Assembly (NCBI RefSeq): GCF_021044935.1
Contig: NZ_JAJNMP010000002.1
Coordinates: forward strand, 682,001 to 746,000
DNA length: 64,000 nucleotides
Source of the DNA: Agromyces cavernae
Lineage (GTDB): Bacteria > Actinomycetota > Actinomycetes > Actinomycetales > Microbacteriaceae
Direction: 5' to 3'
The notes beneath the pieces are model-generated. The model saw only the letters and a list, made by a program, of their open reading frames with translations, was not told the origin of the DNA and searched no databases. The position numbers and the translations under genes were made by a program. Position 1 is the stretch's first letter; each line of letters opens with the position of its first letter. Of the stretch, positions 19,128-27,107 are shown piece by piece.

Positions 19128-19954
19128 TCCTCGATCGTAGGCTCCACCGCCGTCAGCGACTCGATCTCCGCCTGGACGTACCGGTCATCGGGTCGGGCGG
19201 CAGCGAGCTCGCGCTGCATCGCGAGCGCCTCGTCGGTGCGGCCGAGGCTGCGCAGGCACCGCGCCACCGACCAACGCGCGACGTGACGCTGCTCGGCGGT
19301 GCCGTAGGCGTCGGCCGACGCGACCGCCTGCTCGAACTGCAGGAGCGCACCGGTGAGCCGGCCCGAGTCGTGCAGGGTCCACCCGAGGTTGTTGTGCAGG
19401 GCCACGCCCCAGCGCAACACCCGGGGGTCGCGTGACCCGGCGAGCACGTCGAACCCCTCGGTCGCCCACTCCTCTTCGTGCCCGGCGTCGTTGAGGGCGA
19501 GCATGTGCAGTGCGTCGAGCACGAGGAAGGTCGACCCGGCGAGCGCCGCCTCGCGCACGCCGCGGGTCAGTTCGGGAACGGCGTCGCCGGGACGGCGATC
19601 GGATGCCGCGATGCGGCCCCGCTCGATCGACACGCGTGCCCGCAACTCGGCGGCGTACGACTCGGGGTCTCCGGGCGCCGAACCTGTCGCGGCGACGGCG
19701 TCGAGCACCGCGAACGCCTCGTCGGTGCGCCGCTGGATGCCGAGCGCCCGCGCGAGCTGGGTCGACATCACGGCACGCAGGTGCGGGCTGTGCGCATCGT
19801 CGTCGGCCGCCTCGCGGAACCGCTCCTCGCTCGCCTTCGGATCGCCGAAATCCCACAGTCGGTCGATCAGCTGCTGTTCACTCCCCCGGTGCTTGGACGG
19901 TTCGGCGGGCGGTGCGTCGGTCGAGCCGGTCTCTTCATCAAACAGTGCAGGCAC
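19124..19954 (-). CDS. Tetratricopeptide-repeat protein
   Basis: A 276-aa protein with about four to five TPR-like helix pairs, for example ADDDAHSPHLRAVMSTQLARAL, ALHNNLGWTLHDSGRLTGAL and HVARWSVARCLRSLGRTDEAL. No enzyme domain, signal peptide or membrane helix is visible, so it is probably a cytoplasmic scaffold of unknown role. The frame is open far upstream through thiL-antisense sequence; GTG 19954, just downstream of a weak GGAAG, gives a sensible N-terminus (MPALFDEETGSTD). Its stop overlaps recG by ATGA, so the two are co-expressed. Confidence 0.75.
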   Translation of the reverse strand: MPALFDEETGSTDAPPAEPSKHRGSEQQLIDRLWDFGDPKASEERFREAADDDAHSPHLRAVMSTQLARALGIQRRTDEAFAVLDAVAATGSAPGDPESYAAELRARVSIERGRIAASDRRPGDAVPELTRGVREAALAGSTFLVLDALHMLALNDAGHEEEWATEGFDVLAGSRDPRVLRWGVALHNNLGWTLHDSGRLTGALLQFEQAVASADAYGTAEQRHVARWSVARCLRSLGRTDEALAMQRELAAARPDDRYVQAEIESLTAVEPTIEE

Positions 19955-19961
19955 GCTTCCA

Positions 19962-20001
19962 TCATGGCAGCGGTACGACCGCTCATGGCAGCGGTACGAC
20001 C
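19962..20001. repeat. 21-bp tandem direct repeat in divergent promoter region
   Basis: A 19-bp sequence (TCATGGCAGCGGTACGACC) occurs at 19962-19980 and again at 19983-20001, a period of 21 bp or two helical turns. It fills the gap between the TPR gene start and the rsmD promoter. It could be a pair of same-face operator sites or a small slippage duplication. Confidence 0.6.
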
Positions 20002-20008
20002 CCGCCGT

Positions 20009-20014
20009 TATGCT
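20009..20014 (+). promoter_or_regulatory. Candidate -10 box (TATGCT) for leaderless rsmD
   Basis: TATGCT fits the actinobacterial TAnnnT -10 pattern and ends nine bases before the rsmD ATG, so transcription could begin at or next to the start codon. The only ribosome-site-like sequence (GGGAG) abuts the ATG and is too close to work, which favours a leaderless transcript. Confidence 0.4.
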
Positions 20015-20023
20015 TCCGGGAGC

Positions 20024-20653
20024 ATGACGCGCATCATCGCCGGCTTCGCCGGCTCCCTCAGCCTGCAGGTGCCCCGCTCGGGCACCCGTCCCACGAGCGA
20101 CCGGGTGCGTGAGGCGATCTTCTCGGCCCTCGAGGCGCGCGACGCCATCGACGGCGCGACGGTGCTCGACCTGTACGCGGGCTCGGGCGCCCTCGGCCTC
20201 GAGGCCGTGAGCCGCGGTGCCGCCGAGGCCGTGCTCGTCGAACGGGCGAAGCCCGCGGCCGACATCTGCCGCCGCAACGCCGACGCCGTGAGGCGCAGGG
20301 CGCACGGCGCCGCGGCCCGCGTGAGCGTCGTGCAGCGTGCGGTCGCCGCGTATCTCGAAGGAGCCCGCGGACCGTTCGACCTCGTGTTCATCGACCCGCC
20401 GTACGACCAGCCCGAGGCCGCGCTCACGCACGATCTCGCGCTGCTCGCCCCGCTGCTGGCCGGCGACGCGGTCGTCGTCGTCGAACGCAGCTCGCGCTCC
20501 GCCGAACCCGAATGGCCGGCAGGCATCGCACCCGACCGCCGCCGCGACTACGGCGAGACCGCCCTCTGGTGGGCGACCGCCGAGGTCGTCGTCGACGACG
20601 ACGTGGTCGACGACGACGCCGATCAGCCCGCGCGGCCGTCCCACCCGGCGTAG
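20024..20653 (+). CDS. rsmD: 16S rRNA (guanine(966)-N(2))-methyltransferase RsmD
   Basis: A 209-aa SAM-dependent enzyme that methylates G966 of 16S rRNA. It starts MTRIIAGFAGSL, has the substrate-loop motif RPTSDRVREAIFS, SAM motif I LDLYAGSGALGLEA (near residue 47) and the N6-adenine-type catalytic motif DPPYD (near residue 126). The acidic C-terminal tail (VVVDDDVVDDDADQ) is unusual and is encoded by a GTC/GAC triplet run. Its 3' end overlaps the convergent thiL gene by 31 bp. Confidence 0.94.
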   Translation: MTRIIAGFAGSLSLQVPRSGTRPTSDRVREAIFSALEARDAIDGATVLDLYAGSGALGLEAVSRGAAEAVLVERAKPAADICRRNADAVRRRAHGAAARVSVVQRAVAAYLEGARGPFDLVFIDPPYDQPEAALTHDLALLAPLLAGDAVVVVERSSRSAEPEWPAGIAPDRRRDYGETALWWATAEVVVDDDVVDDDADQPARPSHPA

Positions 20654-21636
20654 GGGTCCCAGCCGTCGGCGGGAACGGCGGCGCCGTCGACGAACAGCCG
20701 GCCGGCGTCGTCGACCACCCGCCCGATGACCTCGAACGCGTCGGGAAGGCTGACGTGCGGCGGGAACGTCGCGAGGAGGCCGTGGTCCTCGGCGCCGGCG
20801 AGCGCGAGCGCCACGTCGGCGCCGAGCGCACGCGCGTCGAGGTCGAGGCCGACCCCGCTCGCCTCGGCGAGCCGGCGGGCATCGCGAGCGAGCCCGTCGG
20901 AGACGTCGAGCATCGCGGTCGCGCCGGCCAGTGCCGCCGCCACGCCCGCCGACACCGGCGGGCTGGGGGCGAGTTGTGCTGCGATGAGCTCGGGATGCCG
21001 CGCACGCACGGCCGCGGCCAGCTCGCGATCGGGCTCGCCCGAGGCATCCGTCGCCTCGGCGAACAGCAGACGGAGCCCGCGCGCCGCGTCGCCGCGCACC
21101 CCGGCGTGGGCGACCACGTCGCCGACCCGCGCGCCCGATCGCAGGATCGGGGCGCGGCCGTCGAGGTCTCCGAACGCGGTCACCGCGATCGTGAGCACCG
21201 ATGACGCCGAGAGGTCGCCGCCGACGACGCCCGCACGGGGCGCGAGCCGGGCGAGCCCCTCGCGCAGGCCGTCGGCGATGCCTTCGAGCAGGGCGACGGG
21301 CGTCGTGGGCGGCGCGGCGATGGCGACGACGAGCGCCGTCGGGCGCGCACCCATCGCGGCCACGTCGGTGAGGTTCGTCGCCGCGGCCTTCCAGCCGAGC
21401 TCGAACGGCGTCGACCACGCGAGCCGGAAGTCGGGGCCGTGCACCATGAGGTCGGTCGTGACGACGAAACTCCCGTCGGGCGCGCGGACGACCGCGGCAT
21501 CGTCGCCGGCACCGAGCAACGCGGCGTCGCCCGACGAGAGGCGGGGCAGGATGCGCGCGAGCACCGCCGACTCGCCGAGCTCGGCGACCGTCGACGGGTC
21601 GGCGGGCGCGGAGTCGGGGCTCATCGAGTCGGACAC
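20623..21636 (-). CDS. thiL: Thiamine-monophosphate kinase
   Basis: A 337-aa ATP-dependent kinase converting thiamine monophosphate to the active diphosphate. It shows the PurM/ThiL-fold motifs GDDAAVV, TTDLMVHGPDF, a Gly-rich GGDLSAS and DVSDGLARDARR. The frame extends up to ATG 21654, but a TACGCT -10 box lies at 21648-21643, inside that extension. GTG 21636 sits exactly where transcription from this box would start, so I prefer a leaderless GTG start. The 3' end overlaps rsmD on the opposite strand. Confidence 0.93.
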   Translation of the reverse strand: MSDSMSPDSAPADPSTVAELGESAVLARILPRLSSGDAALLGAGDDAAVVRAPDGSFVVTTDLMVHGPDFRLAWSTPFELGWKAAATNLTDVAAMGARPTALVVAIAAPPTTPVALLEGIADGLREGLARLAPRAGVVGGDLSASSVLTIAVTAFGDLDGRAPILRSGARVGDVVAHAGVRGDAARGLRLLFAEATDASGEPDRELAAAVRARHPELIAAQLAPSPPVSAGVAAALAGATAMLDVSDGLARDARRLAEASGVGLDLDARALGADVALALAGAEDHGLLATFPPHVSLPDAFEVIGRVVDDAGRLFVDGAAVPADGWDPYAGWDGRAG

Positions 21637-21639
21637 CAG

Positions 21640-21670
21640 CTCAGCGTATGCCAATGCCGGATACGCTGAG
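21640..21670. promoter_or_regulatory. Mirror-image divergent promoter of thiL and the DUF3515 gene
   Basis: A perfect 10-bp inverted repeat (CTCAGCGTAT at 21640-21649 and ATACGCTGAG at 21661-21670) with an 11-bp spacer. Each arm contains a TACGCT -10 box pointing outward, at 21648-21643 for thiL and 21662-21667 for the lipoprotein gene. In both directions a start codon lies 5-8 bases after the -10 box, so both messages may be leaderless. The symmetry could also be an operator site for one regulator controlling both genes. Confidence 0.55.
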
Positions 21671-21674
21671 GGTG

Positions 21675-22193
21675 ATGGAACACGCAGTCGCGCCCGCCCG
21701 CCGAAGGCGGCTCACCACCGCCCTCATCGCCCTCGGCGTCGTGCTCGCGACCGCAGGATGCAGCCAGGCGGTGCCGATGGACGCCGCCGCCGATGCGGAG
21801 AATCCCGACTGCGCCGCAGTCAGCGTGCGGCTGCCCGACCTGCTCGCGAGCGGCACCTCCGCCGAGCAGGCCGAGCGCGAGACGAACGCGCAGGGCACGG
21901 GCGCTTGGGGTTCGCCGGCGTCGGTGCTGCTGCGTTGCGGCGTCGCAACCCCCGGACCCACCACCGATCGCTGCGTGAGCGTCGACGGCGTCGACTGGGT
22001 GATCGACGAGTCGGACGCCCCGCGCTACCGTTTCACGACCTACGGCAGGACGCCCGCCGTCGAGGTGCTCGTCGACAACGAGGTGGTCTCGGGAACCACG
22101 GTGATCGCCGAGCTGTCGCCTGCCGTCTCGGTCATCCCCGCCACCGGCGAGTGCACGACCACCGGCGCCTCGATCGAGGACGCCATCGGGTGA
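21675..22193 (+). CDS. DUF3515 family lipoprotein
   Basis: A 172-aa secreted lipoprotein. A basic N-terminus (ARRRRLTTA) is followed by a hydrophobic helix and the lipobox LATAGCSQ, with the lipidated Cys near residue 30. The mature part has four further Cys residues and a WGSPASVLLRCG motif typical of the actinobacterial DUF3515 family, whose function is unknown; it frequently neighbours thiL or ddl. ATG 21675 is used here; GTG 21672 in the same frame is equally possible given the adjacent -10 box. Confidence 0.85.
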   Translation: MEHAVAPARRRRLTTALIALGVVLATAGCSQAVPMDAAADAENPDCAAVSVRLPDLLASGTSAEQAERETNAQGTGAWGSPASVLLRCGVATPGPTTDRCVSVDGVDWVIDESDAPRYRFTTYGRTPAVEVLVDNEVVSGTTVIAELSPAVSVIPATGECTTTGASIEDAIG

Positions 22194-22201
22194 CGGCCCG
22201 C

Positions 22202-22225
22202 GGCGCCGACGACGCTAGCGGCGCC
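22202..22225. terminator. GC hairpin between DUF3515 gene and ddl
   Basis: Inverted repeat GGCGCCG / CGGCGCC with a 10-base loop, spanning the ddl stop codon between two convergent genes. No T-tract follows on either strand, so it may be only a transcript-end stabiliser rather than an intrinsic terminator. Confidence 0.35.
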
Positions 22226-23306
22226 CAGCCGCGTATCCGACCTCGATGAGCTCGGTGATCAGGTCGGCGTAGCTCAACCCCGAATTCAGCCAGCAGGTCG
22301 GGAACATCGAGATCGGCGTGAACCCCGGCATGGTGTTGATCTCGTTGACGACGAACCCCTCGCCCGTGAGGAACACGTCGACGCGCGCGAGCCCCTGCCC
22401 GCCGATCGCCTCGAAGGCGCGACGGGCGATGCGCTGCAGCTCGAAGAGTTCGCCGTCGCCGAGGTCGGCCGGGCAGATGAGCTCGACCCCCGCGGCGTCG
22501 AGGTACTTCGCGTCGAAGTCGTAGAAGTCGCGGCCGGTCACGACGACCTCGCCCGCGACGCTCACCCTCACGCCGTCACCCGGCCGGCCTTCGAGCACGC
22601 CGCACTCGATCTCGCGCCCCACGACCGCCGACTCGATGAGCACCGCGCCGTCTTCGGCGAATGCGATGTCGAGCGCGCCGTGGAGCTCCGACCAGTCGGA
22701 CACCTTGGTGACGCCGACCGATGAGCCCGCGCGGGCCGGCTTGACGAAGACCGGAAGGCCGAGGCCGTGCACCCGGCGCTTCCAGAGCTCGGGGTCGTCG
22801 TCGAGGGCGGACCGCGTCAGCGTGACCCACGGCGCCACCTCGATGCCGGCGCCCTGGAGCACCGTCTTGGTGAAGTGCTTGTCCATGCCGACCGCCGAGG
22901 CCAGGACGCCGTTGCCCACGTACGGCAGCCCGGCGAGCTCGAGCACCCCTTGGACCGTGCCGTCTTCGCCGAAGCGCCCATGCAGGATCGGGAAGACCAC
23001 GTCGACGTCCCCGAGCGACCGCTCGCCCGAAGCATCCGTGACCCTCAGCTCACGCGACGACGCGCTCTCGGGCCACCGCACCCGGGTGCCGTTGTCGACC
23101 ACCTCGGGCAGGTGCTCGGGATCGAGACCGAACCGGGCCGGGTCGTCGGACTCGAGCACGTAGGCGCCGTCGCGGGTGATCCCGACGGGGATCACCTCGA
23201 AGCGGTCACGGTCGATCGCTCCCAGCACCCCGCCCGCCGTGGCGCAGCTGATCGAATGCTCGCTTGAACGCCCGCCGAACAGCAGAACCACCCTCAGCTT
23301 GTCCAT
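22215..23306 (-). CDS. ddl: D-alanine--D-alanine ligase
   Basis: A 363-aa ATP-grasp enzyme forming the D-Ala-D-Ala dipeptide for peptidoglycan. The N-terminus LRVVLLFGGRSSEHSISC, the HGRFGEDGTVQG loop, the substrate motif GREIECGVLEG and the C-terminal NEINTMPGFTPISMFP are all canonical. ATG 23306 has AAAGGACC just upstream and is not in doubt. The upstream gpsA frame continues 101 bp into this gene in another reading frame (see gpsA). Confidence 0.96.
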   Translation of the reverse strand: MDKLRVVLLFGGRSSEHSISCATAGGVLGAIDRDRFEVIPVGITRDGAYVLESDDPARFGLDPEHLPEVVDNGTRVRWPESASSRELRVTDASGERSLGDVDVVFPILHGRFGEDGTVQGVLELAGLPYVGNGVLASAVGMDKHFTKTVLQGAGIEVAPWVTLTRSALDDDPELWKRRVHGLGLPVFVKPARAGSSVGVTKVSDWSELHGALDIAFAEDGAVLIESAVVGREIECGVLEGRPGDGVRVSVAGEVVVTGRDFYDFDAKYLDAAGVELICPADLGDGELFELQRIARRAFEAIGGQGLARVDVFLTGEGFVVNEINTMPGFTPISMFPTCWLNSGLSYADLITELIEVGYAAGRR

Positions 23307-24345
23307 CCTTGGTCCTTTCGCCCTGCGGCTCGTCGTCGGTCGTGAGGTGGGGCGCGATGTCCTTCGGGTCGAGGGTGCCCGCGAGCACCTGCCGAACTTG
23401 CTCGACGATGGGCATCTCGACGCCCTTCGCCCGCGCGAGCTCGAGGATCGGCCCGACCGAGGCGAGTCCCTCGGTGGTCTGCTGCATCTGGTTCACGACA
23501 TCGTTCAGATGGTAGCCCTGGCCGAGCAGCCGCCCCGCCGTGTTGTTGCGCGAGAGCGGCGACTGGCTCGTGGCGATGAGGTCGCCGAGCCCGGCGAGGC
23601 CCGAGAGGGTCTCGGGGTGCGCACCGAACGCGACCGCGAAGTCGGTCATCTCCACGAGGCCCCGCGTGATGATCGACGCCTTGGTGTTCTCGCCGTAGCC
23701 CGCACCGTCGACGATGCCGATCGCGACGGCGATGAGGTTCTTCAGGACGCCGCCGAACTCGGTGCCGATGACGTCGGTGTTCACGAACGAGTGGAAGTAG
23801 CGGTTTCGGGCCACGGATGCCACGGCCTGGGCGGTCTCGAGGCTCGTCGACGAGACGACCGCCGCCGTCGGCTGCTCCTTCGCGATCTCGAGCGCGAGGT
23901 TCGGCCCCGAGATGACGGCGATCTGCGACTCGTCGATGGGCAGCACCTCGGCGATGACCTCGCTCATGCGCATGCCGCTCGACTTCTCGACGCCCTTCAT
24001 GAGCGAGATGACGATGGCGTTCGCGTTCAGGTGCGGGGCGAACATCTTGAGGTTGTCGCGCAGCGACTGGCTCGGCACCGACACGTACACCTGCTCGGCG
24101 CCGGCCAGGGCGAGGTCGAGCCGGCTGGTGGCGCGAACGCCCAGCGGGAGGTTGACCCCGGGAAGGTAGTCGCTGTTGCGCTTGGCCTCCTGGATCTCTC
24201 GAGCGACCTCGGGCCGACGCGCCCACATGACCACGTCTGCGCCGGCGTCGGCGAGGATCTTCGCGAACGTCGTGCCCCAGCTTCCGGCGCCGAGCACCGC
24301 GACGCGCTTGCCCGCGATCTTGCGAGCGTGGGTTCTACTCTTCAA
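23206..24345 (-). CDS. gpsA: NAD(P)H-dependent glycerol-3-phosphate dehydrogenase
   Basis: A 379-aa enzyme making sn-glycerol 3-phosphate for phospholipids. Rossmann motif VLGAGSWGTTFA is near residue 17, the catalytic Lys is in FGGVLKNLIA and the C-terminal domain has SRNNTAGRLLG and TTEGLASVGP. The start is TTG 24345 with AAGGAG ten bases upstream, overlapping plsC by 11 bp. The enzyme would normally end near residue 335; here about 45 extra basic, Gly-rich residues follow (TKDGQAEGGSAVRRAFKRAF...) because the frame reads 101 bp into ddl before a stop. A lost stop codon is the likely cause. Confidence 0.94.
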   Translation of the reverse strand: MKSRTHARKIAGKRVAVLGAGSWGTTFAKILADAGADVVMWARRPEVAREIQEAKRNSDYLPGVNLPLGVRATSRLDLALAGAEQVYVSVPSQSLRDNLKMFAPHLNANAIVISLMKGVEKSSGMRMSEVIAEVLPIDESQIAVISGPNLALEIAKEQPTAAVVSSTSLETAQAVASVARNRYFHSFVNTDVIGTEFGGVLKNLIAVAIGIVDGAGYGENTKASIITRGLVEMTDFAVAFGAHPETLSGLAGLGDLIATSQSPLSRNNTAGRLLGQGYHLNDVVNQMQQTTEGLASVGPILELARAKGVEMPIVEQVRQVLAGTLDPKDIAPHLTTDDEPQGERTKDGQAEGGSAVRRAFKRAFDQLRHGGRGAGSDRP

Positions 24346-25111
24346 GGCGACCGGTCTCCTTCTGACCGTGCGCGGCCGGATCCCAGCGCTCGGCCGGAGC
24401 CTGCTCGTAGCGCACCTCGGCGAGCAGCGCCGCGATCGCGTCCATGAGTTCGCCGGTGGCCTTCAGCAGGGTCGCCTGATCGAGCGGCTTGCCGCGGTAC
24501 GCGCTCAGGTCGAGCGGGTCGCCGACGATCACGTCGATCGTCTTGCGGGGGAACAGGCTGACCTTCTTGCCGTAGCGCGGCATGAGCGCCTGGGTGCCCC
24601 AGTGGGCGATGGGGACGATCGGGATGTCGCGTTCGAGAGCGATGCGCACCGCCCCGGTCTTGCCCCGCATCGGCCAGAGGTCGGGATCGCGGGTGAGCGA
24701 TCCCTCGGGGTACACGATCACCACGCGCCCCTTCTCGACGAGTTCTTCGGCCGCGCGCAAGGCCGCGTGGCTCTTGCTGCCCGCGCGCTCGACCGGGATC
24801 TGCCCGGACGTGCGCAAGAACCAGCCGAGCACCGGGTTCTTGAAGAGCGACGCCTTCGCGAGGAACCTGGGGGCACGACCGAGCTTCCAGGTGGCGGCAC
24901 CGATGACGAGCGGGTCGATCTCGCTGTAGTGGTTCGGTGCGAGCACGAGGGCGCCGGTCTGCGGCATGCGCTCGCGATGGTGGAACCGGTACTTGACCGC
25001 CAGGTTCAGGATCGGCAGCACCAGCCCGGCGAGCACCCAGAAGAACGATGGCCGGCGGGTCTCGGAACGTGGCTTCACCGAGGCGTTCTGAGACGAGTCG
25101 TCGTGTGGCAC
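24335..25111 (-). CDS. 1-acyl-sn-glycerol-3-phosphate acyltransferase (PlsC family)
   Basis: A 258-aa membrane-associated acyltransferase that acylates lysophosphatidic acid. One N-terminal hydrophobic helix (FFWVLAGLVLPILNLAV, about residues 23-40) is followed by acyltransferase block I NHYSEID (NHxxxxD), the FLAKASLF block and block III YPEGSLTRD. GTG 25111 is the start. It lies 7 bp downstream of murA and overlaps gpsA, so lipid precursor and cell-wall genes are co-transcribed, the common actinobacterial murA-plsC-gpsA-ddl order. Confidence 0.92.
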   Translation of the reverse strand: MPHDDSSQNASVKPRSETRRPSFFWVLAGLVLPILNLAVKYRFHHRERMPQTGALVLAPNHYSEIDPLVIGAATWKLGRAPRFLAKASLFKNPVLGWFLRTSGQIPVERAGSKSHAALRAAEELVEKGRVVIVYPEGSLTRDPDLWPMRGKTGAVRIALERDIPIVPIAHWGTQALMPRYGKKVSLFPRKTIDVIVGDPLDLSAYRGKPLDQATLLKATGELMDAIAALLAEVRYEQAPAERWDPAAHGQKETGRLEE

Positions 25112-25118
25112 TCCCCTA

Positions 25119-26489
25119 TTATGCTTCGAGCTCGAAGTCCGCTCCGAGCAGCTCGAGCTTCGTGATGAAGTTCTCGTACCCGCGTGCGATGATGCCGACG
25201 TTGGAAACGGTCGACCGGCCCTCGGCCGTGAGGGCTGCGATGAGGTGGCTGAAGCCGCCGCGCAGGTCGGGCACCTCGATGTCGGCGCCTGAGAGCTTCG
25301 ACGGCCCCGAGATCACCGCGGAATGCTGGAAGTTGCGCTGCCCGAACCGGCAGGCCCCCGCCCCGAGGCACTCTTTGTGCACGTCGATCGACGCGCCCAT
25401 GTCGACGAGCGCGTCGACGAAGCCGAATCGCTGCTCGTACACGGTCTCGTGCACGATCGAGACGCCGTGCGCCTTCGTGAGCGCGACCACGAGCGGCTGC
25501 TGCCAGTCGGTCATGAACCCCGGGTGCACGTCGGTCTCGATGATGACCGGCTTCAACTCGCCGCCGGGGTGGAAGAAGCGGATGCCGTCTTCCTCGATCT
25601 CGAAGGCGCCGCCTACCTTGCGGAAGACGTTGAGGAACGTGAGCATCTCAGCCTGGCGGGCGCCGCCGACGAAGATGTCGCCGTCGGTCGCGAGCGCCGC
25701 GGCCGCCCAGCTGGCGGCCTCGTTGCGGTCGAAGAGGGCGCGGTGCGTGTAGCCGTCGAGCTTGTCGACGCCCTCGATGCGGATGACCCGGTCGGTGTCG
25801 ACCGTGATGATCGCGCCCATCTTCTGCAGGATGTTGATGAGATCCATGATCTCGGGCTCGATCGCCGCGCCCGAGAGCTCGGTGATGCCGTCGGCGAGCA
25901 CCGCCGTGAGCAGCACCTGCTCGGTCGCCCCGACGCTCGGGTACGGGAGCGAGACCTTGGCTCCGTGCAGCCCGTTGGGCGCCGACATGCGGATGCCGCT
26001 CGGAAGCTTCTCGACGATGGCGCCGAAGTTGCGCAGCACCTCGAGGTGGTAGTCGATGGGGCGGTCGCCGATGCGGCAGCCGCCGAGGTCGGGGATGAAC
26101 GCCTCGCCGAGCCGGTGCAGCAGCGGGCCGCAGAACAGGATCGGGATGCGGCTCGACCCCGCGTGCGCGTCGATATCGGCCATGTGCGCAGTCTCGACGG
26201 CCGACGGGTCGAGGACGAGCTCGCCCGCTTCGGCTCCCTCGGTGACGGTCACGCCGTGCACCTCGAGCAGGCCGCGCACGATGCGCACATCGCTGATGTT
26301 CGGCACGTCTTTCAACACGCTCGGGGTGTCGCCGAGGATCGCCGCGACCATCGCCTTCGTGACGAGGTTCTTCGCGCCCTTCAGCTCGATGCGGCCGCGG
26401 AGCGGCTTGCCGCCGTTGATGGTGATCCGATCGACCGGAAGCCCGACGGCGGAACCGTGCTGCTTGGCATCATTCACGAGGGTGTTCAC
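25119..26489 (-). CDS. murA: UDP-N-acetylglucosamine 1-carboxyvinyltransferase
   Basis: A 456-aa enzyme for the first committed step of peptidoglycan synthesis, transfer of enolpyruvate from PEP to UDP-GlcNAc. The Lys-Asn pair of LKGAKN is at residues 40-41 and the catalytic cysteine is Cys138 in LGGCRIGDRP, so it should be fosfomycin-sensitive by that criterion. The GAKNLVTKAM variant of the motif is usual in actinobacteria. The GTG start directly follows the leuD TGA (no gap), linking it to the leucine genes upstream. Confidence 0.96.
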   Translation of the reverse strand: MNTLVNDAKQHGSAVGLPVDRITINGGKPLRGRIELKGAKNLVTKAMVAAILGDTPSVLKDVPNISDVRIVRGLLEVHGVTVTEGAEAGELVLDPSAVETAHMADIDAHAGSSRIPILFCGPLLHRLGEAFIPDLGGCRIGDRPIDYHLEVLRNFGAIVEKLPSGIRMSAPNGLHGAKVSLPYPSVGATEQVLLTAVLADGITELSGAAIEPEIMDLINILQKMGAIITVDTDRVIRIEGVDKLDGYTHRALFDRNEAASWAAAALATDGDIFVGGARQAEMLTFLNVFRKVGGAFEIEEDGIRFFHPGGELKPVIIETDVHPGFMTDWQQPLVVALTKAHGVSIVHETVYEQRFGFVDALVDMGASIDVHKECLGAGACRFGQRNFQHSAVISGPSKLSGADIEVPDLRGGFSHLIAALTAEGRSTVSNVGIIARGYENFITKLELLGADFELEA

Positions 26490-27107
26490 TCAGCTCCCAG
26501 ATTCTGCAGGCTCCCGGATGGGGAGCGTCTTCGGCCGCCACGCCGCTCGATGTGCCTCGAACTCGGCGATGGCCTCTTCGTCTCGAAGGGTGAGGCCGAT
26601 GTCGTCCAGACCCTCGAGAAGCCTCCACCGAGTGTAGTCGTCGATGTCGAAGGCGACCGTGAGCGCGCCTGCGCTCACCGTTCGTGCAACAAGGTCGACC
26701 GTGACGGCTATTCCCGGGTCGGCCTCGACGGCCTCCCAGAGTCGCTCGACGTCTTCGTACGCGACCTGCGCCGCGAGCAGGCCCTGCTTGCCGGAGTTGC
26801 CCCGGAAGATGTCGCCGAACCGCGAGCTCACCACCACGTCGAATCCGTAGTCGCGAAGTGCCCACACGGCGTGCTCGCGGCTCGAGCCCGTGCCGAAGTC
26901 GGGGCCCGCGATGAGGATCTTCGCGCCCTCGTACTCGGGGCGGTTCAACACGAACTCGGGGTCCTTGCGCCACTCGTGGAAGAGCGCGTCGTCGAACCCG
27001 GTCTTGGTGACCCGCTTCAGGAACACCGCGGGGATGATCTGGTCGGTGTCGACGTTCGAACGGCGCAGCGGCACGGCGCCGCCGGTGACCACGGTGAACT
27101 TCTCCAT
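26490..27107 (-). CDS. leuD: 3-isopropylmalate dehydratase small subunit
   Basis: A 205-aa swivel-domain subunit that, with LeuC, isomerises 2- to 3-isopropylmalate in leucine synthesis. Typical motifs are [10 protein letters not shown] near residue 18, the [17 protein letters not shown] loop near residue 70 and the [11 protein letters not shown] stretch. ATG 27107 shares one base with the leuC TGA, so the two subunits are translationally coupled for a 1:1 complex. Confidence 0.97.
   Translation of the reverse strand: MEKFTVVTGGAVPLRRSNVDTDQIIPAVFLKRVTKTGFDDALFHEWRKDPEFVLNRPEYEGAKILIAGPDFGTGSSREHAVWALRDYGFDVVVSSRFGDIFRGNSGKQGLLAAQVAYEDVERLWEAVEADPGIAVTVDLVARTVSAGALTVAFDIDDYTRWRLLEGLDDIGLTLRDEEAIAEFEAHRAAWRPKTLPIREPAESGS

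Noticed and set aside
20585..20602. 18-bp perfect palindrome of GTC/GAC triplets near the rsmD end
   Set aside because: Explained by alternating Val and Asp codons in the rsmD tail; repeats of this type occur elsewhere in acidic coding regions.
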